From Duganella sp. BJB476 (GTDB taxonomy: Bacteria > Pseudomonadota > Gammaproteobacteria > Burkholderiales > Burkholderiaceae_D), in NCBI RefSeq assembly GCF_003416895.1, contig NZ_QVIO01000010.1, forward strand, positions 124,001 to 188,000: DNA of 64,000 bases. The letters run 5' to 3'. Shown here in pieces: positions 48,790-58,003 of this stretch; positions within the stretch are counted from its first letter, which is position 1, and the number at the start of each line of letters is the position of its first letter. The notes beneath the pieces were generated by a model. It had not been told where the DNA came from. It searched no databases and saw only the letters and a program-made list of their open reading frames with translations. Made by a program: the position numbers and the translations under genes.

Positions 48790-49698
48790 ATGCATATATC
48801 CAAGGTCGATCTCAACCTGTTCATCGTCTTCGAGGCGATCTACGCGGAAGGCAGCATCACCCGCGCCAGCCTGAAGATGAACCTGACCCAGCCCGCCATC
48901 AGCCACGCGCTGAACCGGCTGCGCCAGTTGTTCGACGATCCGCTGTTCGAACGCCAGGGCCACGTGATGGTGCCGACGCCACTGGCCCGTTCCATCATAG
49001 ACCCGGTGCGGCAATCGCTGCGCGGCTTTGAAGTGACACTGAACGGCGCCGAGCGTTTCGACGCCACCACCAGCGAACGCACCTTCTCGCTGGCGCTGCG
49101 CGACGTGCTGGAGGCGAGCGTGCTGCCTCCGCTGATGGCGCGCGTGGCCAGCGATGCGCCGACGGTGGGTCTGAACACTTTGCAGGTGGGCCGGCGCGAA
49201 CTGGAAAGCGAACTGGCGGCCGGCACGCTGGACGCCGCCATCGACATCCTGCTGCCGCTGTCGAACGACATCCGCCGCACCTTGCTGGCCACCGACCAAA
49301 CGGTGGTGCTGGTGCGGCGCGATCATCCGCTGGTGCGCGGCGCGCTGGATCTGGACGCCTACCTGAAACTGGAGCACATCCAGACCAGCTCACGCCGGCG
49401 CGGACCGGGGCTGGAGGATTTTGAGTTGAGCCGCATGGGACTGCAGCGGCGCGTGCGGCTGCGCTGCCAGCACTACTTCGCCGCCTGCCGCGCGGTCAGC
49501 CAGACCGACCTGGCGCTGACGATGCCGGAGCGGCTGGCGCGCGTGGTCAACCAGCAGTTCGGCAACCAGATCCTGCCCTTCCCCCTGACGATGCCGTCGC
49601 TGGACATCTACCTGTACTGGCACGCCAACATCGACAACGACCCAGCCAGCGTATGGCTGCGTGAGCAAGTCAAGCAGGCCATGCTGACGGCCGGTTAG
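48790..49698 (+). CDS. LysR-family transcriptional regulator (acyl-CoA dehydrogenase side)
   Basis: A 302-residue LysR regulator of the NodD/SyrM-like kind. HTH at about 8-65 (SITRASLKMNLTQPAISHAL), effector domain from about 90 to 300. Divergent from the histidine phosphatase-ACAD-LacI unit, its probable target through the box at 48749-48763. ATG 48790 is favoured; an upstream ATG at 48772 has no ribosome site. Convergent with pqiC, overlapping by 4 bp. Confidence 0.92.
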   Translation: MHISKVDLNLFIVFEAIYAEGSITRASLKMNLTQPAISHALNRLRQLFDDPLFERQGHVMVPTPLARSIIDPVRQSLRGFEVTLNGAERFDATTSERTFSLALRDVLEASVLPPLMARVASDAPTVGLNTLQVGRRELESELAAGTLDAAIDILLPLSNDIRRTLLATDQTVVLVRRDHPLVRGALDLDAYLKLEHIQTSSRRRGPGLEDFELSRMGLQRRVRLRCQHYFAACRAVSQTDLALTMPERLARVVNQQFGNQILPFPLTMPSLDIYLYWHANIDNDPASVWLREQVKQAMLTAG

Positions 49699-50294
49699 CA
49701 GCCGGCGTTGGCGCCGGAGGCCAGTGCACGGACGGCCTTGGAGATATCGGCGGCGATGCGGGTGACGGCGCGGCGGTGGCCGGCCACCAGCGCGTCGTAG
49801 CCACCGCCGACCGTTTCGTTGGCGACGCTGTGGCAGGTCAGCACCTTGCTGCTGCCGACCAGGCGCACGCTCCACACCGCGTCGATCAGCGCATACTGTC
49901 CGGGCGCGGATTCAAAGCGCTGCACGTTGGTGCTGATGCGGTAGATCGGCGCACCGTCCGCCGTCGGCGTGCGGAACACATCCACCGTTCCCAACTCGCC
50001 GGTGATCGCCAGCGATAGCGCCTGGCCGATCTCCGACGCCGGCATCGCCGACCAGCGCTCGTGCTCCAGCAAGTCGATACGCCCTGCCTCCGTGCTGACC
50101 ACTAGCTGATAGCGCGCTACCTGCTGCGGCACCGTCACCGCCGGCAGCTCGATGTAGTAGCCCGCCGGCTTGGCGGCGGACGACGGCACGCCCATGCCGT
50201 TACTCAGGCTGTAGAAGTGCTCGGGCGGCGCGGCGGCGCAGCCGGCCAGCAGCATCGCGGCCGCCATGGCCAGCGCGGATGAATAGCGCATCAT
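49695..50294 (-). CDS. pqiC: Intermembrane transport lipoprotein PqiC
   Basis: A 199-residue outer-membrane lipoprotein with lipobox LLAGCA at about 15-20, so Cys19 is the lipidation site. The mature part is the ABC-type transport auxiliary (DUF330/PqiC) fold, with FYSLSNGMG and YYIELPAVTVPQQVARYQLV near the N-terminus and a conserved HERWSAMPASEIGQAL. It probably docks PqiB to the outer membrane. It overlaps pqiB by 4 bp (ATGA). Confidence 0.92.
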   Translation of the reverse strand: MMRYSSALAMAAAMLLAGCAAAPPEHFYSLSNGMGVPSSAAKPAGYYIELPAVTVPQQVARYQLVVSTEAGRIDLLEHERWSAMPASEIGQALSLAITGELGTVDVFRTPTADGAPIYRISTNVQRFESAPGQYALIDAVWSVRLVGSSKVLTCHSVANETVGGGYDALVAGHRRAVTRIAADISKAVRALASGANAGC

Positions 50295-51922
50295 TTAGGT
50301 TCTCCCTTGTTGTCCTGCTTGTTCGTCTTCCCGCGCAATAGCGACTCGGGATGACGCTCCAGATAATCCGACAACGCATTCAACGATTGCAGCGTTTGCG
50401 TCAGCTGCTGCAAGGCCTCGCGCAGGTCGGACTGCACCGGCGAATCCTTCTGCAGCAGCTGGTTGGCCTCGCCGAAGGTCTTGCGGGCAGCGCCCAGCGT
50501 GTCCTTCATCTCCGGCACCACCTGCGCATCGAGCTGCTTGAACAGCACATTGGCGCTCTTCAGCGTGTCGCGCAGGTTGTTGCCGATCTCGCCGAACGGT
50601 ACCTGATCGAGCTTGCGCGCGATGCTGGCGATCTGCGTTTGCAGCTCGTCCAGGCTGTTCGGCACCGTCGGCACCTCCAGCGGATACTGCGCCACGTCCA
50701 GACTCACCTTCGGCGCGTTCGGGAAGAAGTCCAGCGCCACATACAGCTGGCCGGTCAACAGGTTCCCGGTGCGCAGCTGGCCGCGCAGGCCGCGCGCCAC
50801 CATGCGCTCCAGCACCACCGGACCGGCGTTGCGATCCTGGTCGCTGGAGACGGACTGCTGGAAGCTGCGGCCCAGGCGCGCTGGGTACATGTCCACCGTC
50901 ACCGGCATGCGGAAGTTCTTCTTCACCGGATCGAATTCCACGCCGACCGAGCGCACCTCGCCCAGCACGATGCCGCGGAAGTCCACCGGCGCACCCGGCG
51001 ACAGGCCGCGCAGCGACTGGTCGAAGTACAGCACCGTGGTAATCGGCACGCCATCGGGCTCACGCAAGGCGTTGGCCTGGTCGGAGGCCAGCGGGAAGTC
51101 GGTGCCTGCCGCCGCCTGCTGGTCCGGCTTCTGGCCGTTCATGGTCTCGAACGCGATACCGCCCACCAGCAAGGCCGCCAGCGACTGTGTGTTGACCTTG
51201 AAGCCGTTCGAATCGAGCCGCACATCGACACCGCTGGCATGCCACCAGCGCGTGTTCTTGCCGACGTACTGGTCGTACGGCGCGCTGACGAACACCGTCA
51301 TTTTCACGCCGCGCCCTTTCTCGTCCAGATCGAAGCCGACCACCTGCCCCACCTGGATGCGGCGGTAGAAGATCGGCGAGCCGACGTCGATGGAGCCGAG
51401 GCTCTCGCCATGCAGCGTGAACTTGCTGCCCTTGTCGTCGCCGGCCACCTGCGGCGGTTTTTCCAGGCCGGTGAACTCCTCCTTGACCTCCTGCGACTTA
51501 CCGGCGTCAACGCCGATGTAGGCACCCGACAGCAAGGTACTCAGGCCGGAAACGCCGCTCGCGCCGACGCGCGGCCGCACCACCCAGAACCGGGTATCGG
51601 CGGCGGTGAAGCGCTTGGCCTCCTTGCTCATGTCGATCAGCACCAACACCTTGGACAGATCGCGCGACAGCGTGATCGTCCGCACCAGGCCGATGTCCAC
51701 GTCCTTGTATTTGACCTTGGTCTTGCCCGGCTCCAGCCCATCGGCGCTGCGGAAGCTCACCGTCACCGTCGGCCCCTGGTCCATCACCGACTTGGCCACC
51801 AGCGCCAGGCCGATCAAGGCGGCCAGCAAAGGGATCAGCCACACCAGCGAAGGCAGCCAGCGATTGGCCCTCTCCACTCTCGGCTCGGGCAGCGGCGGCG
51901 CGCCGCTTTCGTTTTCAGGCAT
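50291..51922 (-). CDS. pqiB: Intermembrane transport protein PqiB (MCE domains)
   Basis: A 543-residue protein (E. coli PqiB 546). One N-terminal helix (about 24-45) anchors it in the inner membrane. Three MCE domains follow, marked by SFRSADGLEPGKTKVKYKDVDIG, GESLGSIDVGSPIFYRRIQVG and SLRGLSPGAPVDFRGIVLGEV (in parts), and a C-terminal helical segment forms the hexameric syringe-like needle. It carries lipids between membranes. GGAGAG before ATG 51922 decides the start over 51934. pqiA and pqiC flank it with overlaps. Confidence 0.95.
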   Translation of the reverse strand: MPENESGAPPLPEPRVERANRWLPSLVWLIPLLAALIGLALVAKSVMDQGPTVTVSFRSADGLEPGKTKVKYKDVDIGLVRTITLSRDLSKVLVLIDMSKEAKRFTAADTRFWVVRPRVGASGVSGLSTLLSGAYIGVDAGKSQEVKEEFTGLEKPPQVAGDDKGSKFTLHGESLGSIDVGSPIFYRRIQVGQVVGFDLDEKGRGVKMTVFVSAPYDQYVGKNTRWWHASGVDVRLDSNGFKVNTQSLAALLVGGIAFETMNGQKPDQQAAAGTDFPLASDQANALREPDGVPITTVLYFDQSLRGLSPGAPVDFRGIVLGEVRSVGVEFDPVKKNFRMPVTVDMYPARLGRSFQQSVSSDQDRNAGPVVLERMVARGLRGQLRTGNLLTGQLYVALDFFPNAPKVSLDVAQYPLEVPTVPNSLDELQTQIASIARKLDQVPFGEIGNNLRDTLKSANVLFKQLDAQVVPEMKDTLGAARKTFGEANQLLQKDSPVQSDLREALQQLTQTLQSLNALSDYLERHPESLLRGKTNKQDNKGEPK

Positions 51923-53171
51923 GGTTCTCTCCATTTGAATCGATTGGGTCCCAGATCAGGCGCGGGTCGAACTGCATCGACGCCAGCATCGTCAGCACCA
52001 CCACCGCGCAAAACGCCAGCGCACCGGGACCTGCGGTGATCACGGCCAGCGACTGGAAGCGCACCAGCGCCACCGTCAGGGTAATCACAAAAATATCGAG
52101 CATCGACCAGCGGCCGACAAACTCCACGATCCGGTACAGCATCGTGCGCTGCAAGGGGCGCCAGCGCGAGCGCCGCTGCGCCGTCAGCGCCAGCAGCGAC
52201 AACGCCGCCAGCTTCAGCACCGGCACCACGATGCTGGCGATGAAGATGATCGCCGCCAGCGCCGGCGAGCCGCTGGTCCAGAAGTAGACCACGCCGCTGA
52301 TGATGGTGTCATCCTCTTTGCCGAACAGCGAGTGCGTGTACATCACCGGCAGCAGGTTGGCGGGGATGTAGAGGATGGTGGCTGCCAGCAGGAAGGCCCA
52401 GGTACGGCCTACGCTGTCGGGGCGGCGCCGGTGCAGCACGGCGCCGCAGCGCGCGCAATGCTGATGCGCGGCCGGCTGGTCCTGCGCCACCAGGCCGCAG
52501 CTATGGCAAGCGGCCAGGCGGGTGTGCGGCGTGTAGCGGAACTCCGCCTGCGCCGGACGGCGCGGCCCCGGCAGGTGCTCGCCGATATTCCACAACATCT
52601 GCGGATCGAAAGAGGTGACGATCGCCAGCATCAGCGTCAGCGCGCCAAAGGCGAACAGGCCCGGTTGCACCACCACCTGCGCCAGGCTGGTCATCTTGAC
52701 GATGGTGATCAGGATGCCGATCATCAGCACCTCGGTCATGCCCCAGCGCCGCGCGGCGCCGACGGCGCGCAGCAGGTGATCGAAACCAGGCGGCCGCACG
52801 CCGGCGCGCAACGCCAGCGTCACGTACAGCAGCGCGCCCAGTTCCACCGCCGGCAACAGCACCGTGAACAGGAACACGATCACCGCCACCAGCTGCATCT
52901 GCTCCGTCCACAGCACGCGTATCGCGCCGAGCAAGGTGGCGCTGGACGAGTAGCCGCCCACTTCCAGTTCAACGATGGGGCAAAACTGGGCGATCAGGTA
53001 GGTGAAGATGGCGCACAAGGTGATGGCCGCCATGCGGTTGACGTCCGAATGGATGCCGCGATAGAGGATGGAACGGCAGCGCACGCAGCGCGCTTTCTCG
53101 CGCGGCAGCACCGGGCGCCGCTTGTGCAGCACGCCGCAATCGTGACAGCTGATCAAATCGTATCGATGCAC
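51915..53171 (-). CDS. pqiA: Intermembrane transport protein PqiA
   Basis: A 418-residue inner-membrane protein (E. coli 417), the likely transmembrane partner of PqiB. Two homologous halves each start with a zinc-ribbon-like Cys set (CHDCGVLHKRRP with CVRCRSILYR; CHSCGLVAQ with CARCGAVLHR) and continue with four membrane helices. It heads the pqiABC operon and overlaps pqiB by 8 bp. The pqi system is paraquat-inducible in E. coli; no SoxS-type site was identified here. Confidence 0.95.
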   Translation of the reverse strand: MHRYDLISCHDCGVLHKRRPVLPREKARCVRCRSILYRGIHSDVNRMAAITLCAIFTYLIAQFCPIVELEVGGYSSSATLLGAIRVLWTEQMQLVAVIVFLFTVLLPAVELGALLYVTLALRAGVRPPGFDHLLRAVGAARRWGMTEVLMIGILITIVKMTSLAQVVVQPGLFAFGALTLMLAIVTSFDPQMLWNIGEHLPGPRRPAQAEFRYTPHTRLAACHSCGLVAQDQPAAHQHCARCGAVLHRRRPDSVGRTWAFLLAATILYIPANLLPVMYTHSLFGKEDDTIISGVVYFWTSGSPALAAIIFIASIVVPVLKLAALSLLALTAQRRSRWRPLQRTMLYRIVEFVGRWSMLDIFVITLTVALVRFQSLAVITAGPGALAFCAVVVLTMLASMQFDPRLIWDPIDSNGENHA

Positions 53172-53258
53172 GGGCTGGCTGGTTGGACAATAATGACCAT
53201 ATCATACGACAATCCGTTAAAATCGCGCCGCCCCACCCATCCGCTATAAAATGCCACC

Positions 53259-53984
53259 ATGTCCCGCCGCCAGCTCAACATCCTGATCGCCGCAACGCTG
53301 GCCGTTGCCGGTTGCGCGCACGCGCAAGCCGGGAAGGATCTGGTGTTCGGCACTTCGCACGACGAGAATTCTCCGCACTTCCTGTACGCCAGCGCCTATC
53401 TTGAGCAGTTGTGCGCCGAGAGCGGACAACGCTGCACGCTGCGCAGCCTGCCCGGCCTGCGCGCCGAAGCGATGTTGGCCTCGGGCGCCCTTGCCGGCGA
53501 AATGGGCCGCATCAAGGGCTACATCCTGCGGCATCCAGACTACGTGCGGCTCGACGATCCCTTCGTCGTCTCGCACACGCGCATCTTCACACTGGCGAGC
53601 AAGGACATCACCAGCTGGGAATCGCTGGCGAAAAACGTCAAGACGGTCAGCTACAAGCGCGGTATCTTTTTGTACCAGCAGCGGCTGGAAGCGCTGCGGC
53701 CGGCGATACTGCCACATGAGGTTCAAAGCGAAGCGGCCTGTTTGCAGATGGTGCTGGCCGGCCGCGACGACGCCTGCGTATTCGACGACGGCGGCATCAG
53801 CGCCGACGCCAGGTCGATGCTGGCGCAGGGCCACAGCAGCGTCTCGGTGGAGGACCTGCCACTGTATATCTACCTTGGGAAAAGCCAGGCGGCGCTGGCG
53901 CCGTCGCTGTCCGACGCCGCCAGGCGCCTGGCGGCGCGCGGCTTGCCGGCGCAGCTGCACCGGAAGTTCTACGAGGCCAAATAG
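53259..53984 (+). CDS. Periplasmic solute-binding protein family 3-like
   Basis: A 241-residue exported protein with a signal peptide that may carry a lipobox (LAVAGCAHA, Cys19), then a type II binding fold starting LVFGTSHDENSPHF. It contains a Cys pair (Cys52, Cys59) in LEQLCAESGQRCTL. No permease is adjacent. It is convergent with the thioesterase gene, with stops 2 bp apart. As with 34657-35466, it may serve as an orphan receptor. Confidence 0.72.
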   Translation: MSRRQLNILIAATLAVAGCAHAQAGKDLVFGTSHDENSPHFLYASAYLEQLCAESGQRCTLRSLPGLRAEAMLASGALAGEMGRIKGYILRHPDYVRLDDPFVVSHTRIFTLASKDITSWESLAKNVKTVSYKRGIFLYQQRLEALRPAILPHEVQSEAACLQMVLAGRDDACVFDDGGISADARSMLAQGHSSVSVEDLPLYIYLGKSQAALAPSLSDAARRLAARGLPAQLHRKFYEAK

Positions 53985-53986
53985 CC

Positions 53987-54430
53987 TTACTTGATGCTGG
54001 TGTTGAGTTCCTGGAAGTCCGCCGTCTTGCCCAGCGACTGCCAGGTGGCCAGCAGGTTGGCCGGCGGCGCAATCAGCTTGCGCGCCGCCAGATCGAGCCA
54101 GCCGCCGGTGCTGGTCACGCGCGCGGCCAGCTTGCCGTCGGCGCGGATGATGTCGGTGCTGAGCGACCAGCGGCTCCCGTCTTCGGCCAGGCCGGCCACG
54201 CCCAGCGTGACGGTGATCTCTTCCAGCAGCATGACTTCCTTGAAGTAGGCGATTTCGTCCTTCATCACCACCGGGCCGATTTTCAGGCGCATGAATTCAC
54301 TCATCGGGAAGCCGTTCTCAGACAGGAACAGCATGCGCACATCGCCCGCCTTGTCCAGGAAGGCCGTATTGCGCATATGGCTGTTGAAGTCCATATCGCC
54401 CCAGCCGGCCATCATCTTCTTTTCAAACAT
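53987..54430 (-). CDS. Thioesterase superfamily (hot-dog fold) protein
   Basis: A 147-residue acyl-CoA thioesterase-like protein of the 4HBT/FabZ-like type. MMAGWGDMDFNSHMRNTAFLD contains the catalytic Asp and the HxxN-like element found in 4-hydroxybenzoyl-CoA thioesterases. A ribosome site (GGAG) precedes ATG 54430; an earlier TTG is less likely. It starts one base after the M20 gene ends, so it is the third member of the puuD-M20-thioesterase unit. Link to purine catabolism is by context only. Confidence 0.85.
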   Translation of the reverse strand: MFEKKMMAGWGDMDFNSHMRNTAFLDKAGDVRMLFLSENGFPMSEFMRLKIGPVVMKDEIAYFKEVMLLEEITVTLGVAGLAEDGSRWSLSTDIIRADGKLAARVTSTGGWLDLAARKLIAPPANLLATWQSLGKTADFQELNTSIK

Positions 54431-54431
54431 T

Positions 54432-55664
54432 TTAAGCTCCAAGGAAATCCAATAGCGTGCATGCTACCACCTTGGTCGCCTTGCGCAGGTCTTCCAGCAG
54501 CAGGCGCTCGTCGGCCTTCTTGGCGTTGGACTCGGGCACGGAGCGCGGGCCGGCACCGTACAGCACCGCCGGGATGCCCTGTTCGCCGTACAGGCGGGCG
54601 TCCGCATACAGCGGCGTGCCTTGCGCGGGGATCTTCTCGCCGATGAAGGTTTGCGCGTTCTGCTGCAAGCTCGCCACCAGTTTCTCGGTGCCCGGCTGTT
54701 CGCGCAGCGCGTGCGACAGCAGCAGGCGCTTGATCTCGATGCGGATGCCGGGCTGGCCTTCGACCGCTTTCTCGATCAGCGCACGCACCTGCGCTTCCAC
54801 CGCCACTGGATCTTCTTCGGGAATCATGCGGCGGTCCATCTTCATCACGACCTTGCCCGGCACCACGTTGGTATTGGTGCCGCCGTCGATGCGGCCCACC
54901 AGCATGGTCGGCGAGTCGATGCCGGGGATTTTCGATTTGACCTTTTTCAGTTCCGGCAGCTGGTCGTAGATCGCGTTCAGGATGCGGGTTGCCGCTTGCA
55001 GCGCGTCGTGGCCGGTCTCCGGCATCGCGCCGTGGCCGGACTTGCCGTGCACCGTGATCTCCAGTTGCAGGCAGGCGTTGTGCGCGGTGACGATGTTGTA
55101 GCTGAAGCCCGCCGCGATGACGAAGTCCGGCTTGGTCAGCTTCTGCTCCAGCAGCCAGCCGGGTCCCAGCAGGCCGCCGAATTCCTCGTCGTACGTGAAG
55201 TGCAGTTCCAGCCCGCCCTTCAACGGTACACCCAGCGCCTCCAGCGCGCGCGTGGCGAAGATGTAGGTGGCGAAGTCGCACTTGGAGACAGCTGCGGCGC
55301 GGCCGTAGATGTAGCCGTTTTCCACCACGCCGCCATACGGCGGATAGGTCCAGTTATCGCCCGGCGGCACCACGTCGCCGTGGGCGTTGAGCGCCACGGT
55401 CGGTCCACCGGCCTGGTACGGGCGGCGCACGATCAGGTTGGTGATGGTCTCCATGCCGTAGTCCTGCACCACTTGCGCCGGCACCGCGTGCTTCTCGGCG
55501 GTCCAGCCGTAGGCCTTGACCAGGTCTGCCACCATGTCCGCATGCGGCGCGTTGTTGCCGGGCGGGGTATCGGTCGGCACGCGCAGCAACTGCTGCAGCA
55601 CGCCGACTTCCTCATCGAAGTGCGCGTCGATCCATTGAGCCAGTTGTTCTTTGTTTGTCGTCAT
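54432..55664 (-). CDS. M20-family metallohydrolase with an altered metal-site motif
   Basis: A 410-residue ArgE/DapE/CPG2-type hydrolase. The first zinc ligand lies in ALNAHGDVVPPGDNW (His95), and the catalytic Glu pair in FTYDEEFGG (Glu160-161). At the bridging-Asp position the usual GRGxxDMKG reads GRAAAVSKCDFATY (121-134), so the Asp is either absent or supplied by Asp130. The dimerisation domain has HGKSGHGAMPETGHDAL. It follows puuD by 10 bp. Substrate may be a carbamoyl or amide intermediate of purine breakdown, an inference from position only. Confidence 0.85.
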   Translation of the reverse strand: MTTNKEQLAQWIDAHFDEEVGVLQQLLRVPTDTPPGNNAPHADMVADLVKAYGWTAEKHAVPAQVVQDYGMETITNLIVRRPYQAGGPTVALNAHGDVVPPGDNWTYPPYGGVVENGYIYGRAAAVSKCDFATYIFATRALEALGVPLKGGLELHFTYDEEFGGLLGPGWLLEQKLTKPDFVIAAGFSYNIVTAHNACLQLEITVHGKSGHGAMPETGHDALQAATRILNAIYDQLPELKKVKSKIPGIDSPTMLVGRIDGGTNTNVVPGKVVMKMDRRMIPEEDPVAVEAQVRALIEKAVEGQPGIRIEIKRLLLSHALREQPGTEKLVASLQQNAQTFIGEKIPAQGTPLYADARLYGEQGIPAVLYGAGPRSVPESNAKKADERLLLEDLRKATKVVACTLLDFLGA

Positions 55665-55674
55665 CGCTGTTCTC

Positions 55675-56892
55675 TCACTTGGCGCCGGATTCGAACCAGG
55701 TCGCGATCTGCGCCCGTTCGGCATCGGTCATATTGGTCAGGTTCGCAAGCGGCATGGCTTTCAGCTGGACCGATTGCTTGTAGATTTTTTCCGCGTTCTG
55801 GTGCACCTGTTCGGCGCTGTCGAGCATGACGCCGGCGGGCGCCGTCGCAAAGCCGGGCTGCGAGGGATGGGCCGAGTGGCAAGCCACGCAGCGTTGATCG
55901 ATAACGCCCTTCACCTTGGCAAATTGCGCCGCAGGGTCGGCCGCCGCAGCCACCGCCACAGGACGCGCCGGCGCGATCGCCACCGCCACGCCGACCAGCA
56001 GCGCCACGCCGATGGCCGGATAGCGCCACTCCACGCGGCCCTTGTGGCGCAGGTTGAAGAAGTGGCGGATGAAAACGCCGGCCGCCATGATGAAGGCCAG
56101 CACCAACCACGCGCGGTCGTTCCGGTAAGTCATCGCATAGTGGTTGCTGATCATGATGAACAGCACCGGCAGCGTGAAGTAGTTATTGTGGACGCTGCGC
56201 TGCTTGGCCTTCTGGCCATGGATCGGATCGGGCAGGCGGCCGGCCGACATGGCCTCCACCATCTTGCGCTGGCCCGGAATAATCAGCATCAGCACATTGC
56301 CGACCATGATGGTGCCGATCAGCGCACCGACGTGGATGTAGGCGGCACGGCCGCTCAGCACATGCGTGAGGCCATACGCGGCGCCGACGATCAGCGCGAA
56401 CACCACCACGCCGAACCACAGGTCGCGCTGTCCCAGCGGCGAACGGCACAGCAGGTCGTACACGGTCCAGCCGACGACCAGCGTGCCCACGCCGATGCCG
56501 ATCGCCTGCCAGCTGCCGATATCGGCCACCGATTTATCGATCATCATCGCCTGGGCGTTGAAGTAGTAGGCGATGGTCAGCAGCGCGATGCCGGACAGCC
56601 AGGTGGAATAAGCTTCCCATTTAAACCAGTGCAGGTCCTTCGGCAGTTCGGCCGGCGCCACCAGGTATTTTTGCGGGTTGTAGAAACCGCCGCCGTGCAC
56701 CGCCCACAGTTCGCCGGACACGCCCTTCTTCGCGAGTTCCGAGCCGGGAGCCGGCGGGCGGATCGAATTATCCAGCCAGACGAAGTAGAACGAAGCGCCG
56801 ATCCAGGCGATGCCGGTGATGATGTGCAGCCAGCGCACGATCAGGTTTAGCCACTCAAGGCCGTACGGGATCAGATAGGCGTATAAATCCAT
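55675..56892 (-). CDS. puuD: Membrane-bound urate hydroxylase with C-terminal cytochrome c domain
   Basis: Oxidises urate to 5-hydroxyisourate. The 405-residue protein starts MDLYAYLIPYGLEWLNLIVRWLHIITGIAWIG and has about eight membrane helices (quoted in parts: WLNLIVRWLHIITGIAW). The C-terminal domain carries the heme-binding CVACH near residue 320. Cytochrome-linked PuuD replaces soluble oxygen-dependent urate oxidase in many proteobacteria. It is the first gene of puuD-M20-thioesterase, divergent from a LysR regulator. Confidence 0.95.
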   Translation of the reverse strand: MDLYAYLIPYGLEWLNLIVRWLHIITGIAWIGASFYFVWLDNSIRPPAPGSELAKKGVSGELWAVHGGGFYNPQKYLVAPAELPKDLHWFKWEAYSTWLSGIALLTIAYYFNAQAMMIDKSVADIGSWQAIGIGVGTLVVGWTVYDLLCRSPLGQRDLWFGVVVFALIVGAAYGLTHVLSGRAAYIHVGALIGTIMVGNVLMLIIPGQRKMVEAMSAGRLPDPIHGQKAKQRSVHNNYFTLPVLFIMISNHYAMTYRNDRAWLVLAFIMAAGVFIRHFFNLRHKGRVEWRYPAIGVALLVGVAVAIAPARPVAVAAAADPAAQFAKVKGVIDQRCVACHSAHPSQPGFATAPAGVMLDSAEQVHQNAEKIYKQSVQLKAMPLANLTNMTDAERAQIATWFESGAK

Positions 56893-56966
56893 GGGAGCTT
56901 TCTGGGTAAAGAGTGTGGCTAATTTACAGAAGATAAACGGAATTGACGCCGACCACATGAACATTA

Positions 56967-57008
56967 GAGTATATTAAACATATCCGATTCCGTATAACAG
57001 AAATACTC
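56967..57008. promoter_or_regulatory. Dyad between puuD and its divergent LysR gene
   Basis: GAGTAT (56967-56972) and ATACTC (57003-57008) are perfectly complementary across 30 bp, in the 118-bp gap between the two starts. The region is AT-rich and could hold a LysR-type operator. Confidence 0.4.
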
Positions 57009-57010
57009 CC

Positions 57011-57946
57011 ATGGCCGCCCTGCCGCAACACCTGGATCTGCACCTGATCCGCATACTCTACCTGCTGCTGGTTGAGAAAAACGTCTCACGCGTCGCCCTC
57101 AAACTGAATCAGCCGCAGCCCTCGATCTCCGCCTCGCTGCGCAAGCTGCGAGAGCTGACGGGCGACCCATTGCTGGTACGCGGCGCGCGCGGCATGGTGC
57201 CGACCCAGCACGGCGAAAGCCTGCTGATCCCGGCCAAGCGCATCCTCGACGAGACCGAGAACCTGTTTCTGAAAAAGTCGCCCTTCGTGCCGCAGGAAGA
57301 AGCGCGCATCTTCCACATCGCCGCGCCAGATTATCTGGACAGCCAGTTCCTGCCCAACCTGGTGGCGCTGCTGCGGCGCGGCTCTCCCAACAGCCGCGTG
57401 AAGATCCACGGCCTGGGTCCCGGCGTTGACTACGTGCGCCTGCTGTCGGACGGTGACATGGACCTGGTCATCGCCAACTGGGACGAACCGCCCGAGCACC
57501 TGCACATGTCCAAGCTGTTCGAGGACCCGATCATCGCCGTCATGCGCTCCGACTGCCCGTACGCGCTGCGCACCGGCAGCGAGGACATGACGATCAACGA
57601 CTACCTGTCCCTGCCCCACGTGGCGCCGACGCAGATCCTGCCCGGCTACCACGGCGTCATCGACGACTTCCTGGAGCGCCAGGGCATGCAGCGCAACGTC
57701 GCGGTGGAATCGGCCTACTTCGGCCTGATCCCGTACATGCTGACGCAGACAGACCTGGTGCTGACCACCGGCCGTCAGTTCGTGCGCTACTACGAGCGCA
57801 ACATGCCGCTGAAGACCTTCACGGTGCCGGTCAAGTTCCCGTCGATGCGCTTCTACCAGCTGTGGCACGAACGCGTGCACCAGGCGCCGGAGCACAAGTG
57901 GTTGCGCGAGCAGGTCGCCACGGCGGCCAAGGCGCTGGGCAAATAA
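57011..57946 (+). CDS. LysR-family transcriptional regulator of the urate region
   Basis: A 311-residue regulator of the NodD/PgvR-like branch. HTH at about 14-70 (NVSRVALKLNQPQPSISASL), effector domain from about 90. It is divergent from puuD and upstream of the UraD fusion gene on the plus strand, so it is well placed to control both with a purine intermediate as effector, which is inferred. The ATG at 57011 abuts ATACTC of the dyad. Confidence 0.92.
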   Translation: MAALPQHLDLHLIRILYLLLVEKNVSRVALKLNQPQPSISASLRKLRELTGDPLLVRGARGMVPTQHGESLLIPAKRILDETENLFLKKSPFVPQEEARIFHIAAPDYLDSQFLPNLVALLRRGSPNSRVKIHGLGPGVDYVRLLSDGDMDLVIANWDEPPEHLHMSKLFEDPIIAVMRSDCPYALRTGSEDMTINDYLSLPHVAPTQILPGYHGVIDDFLERQGMQRNVAVESAYFGLIPYMLTQTDLVLTTGRQFVRYYERNMPLKTFTVPVKFPSMRFYQLWHERVHQAPEHKWLREQVATAAKALGK

Positions 57947-58003
57947 TAAACCGTAGCGGATACCGCATATAACTGCACGGCTCAGTTGCGATTACACTAG
58001 GCT

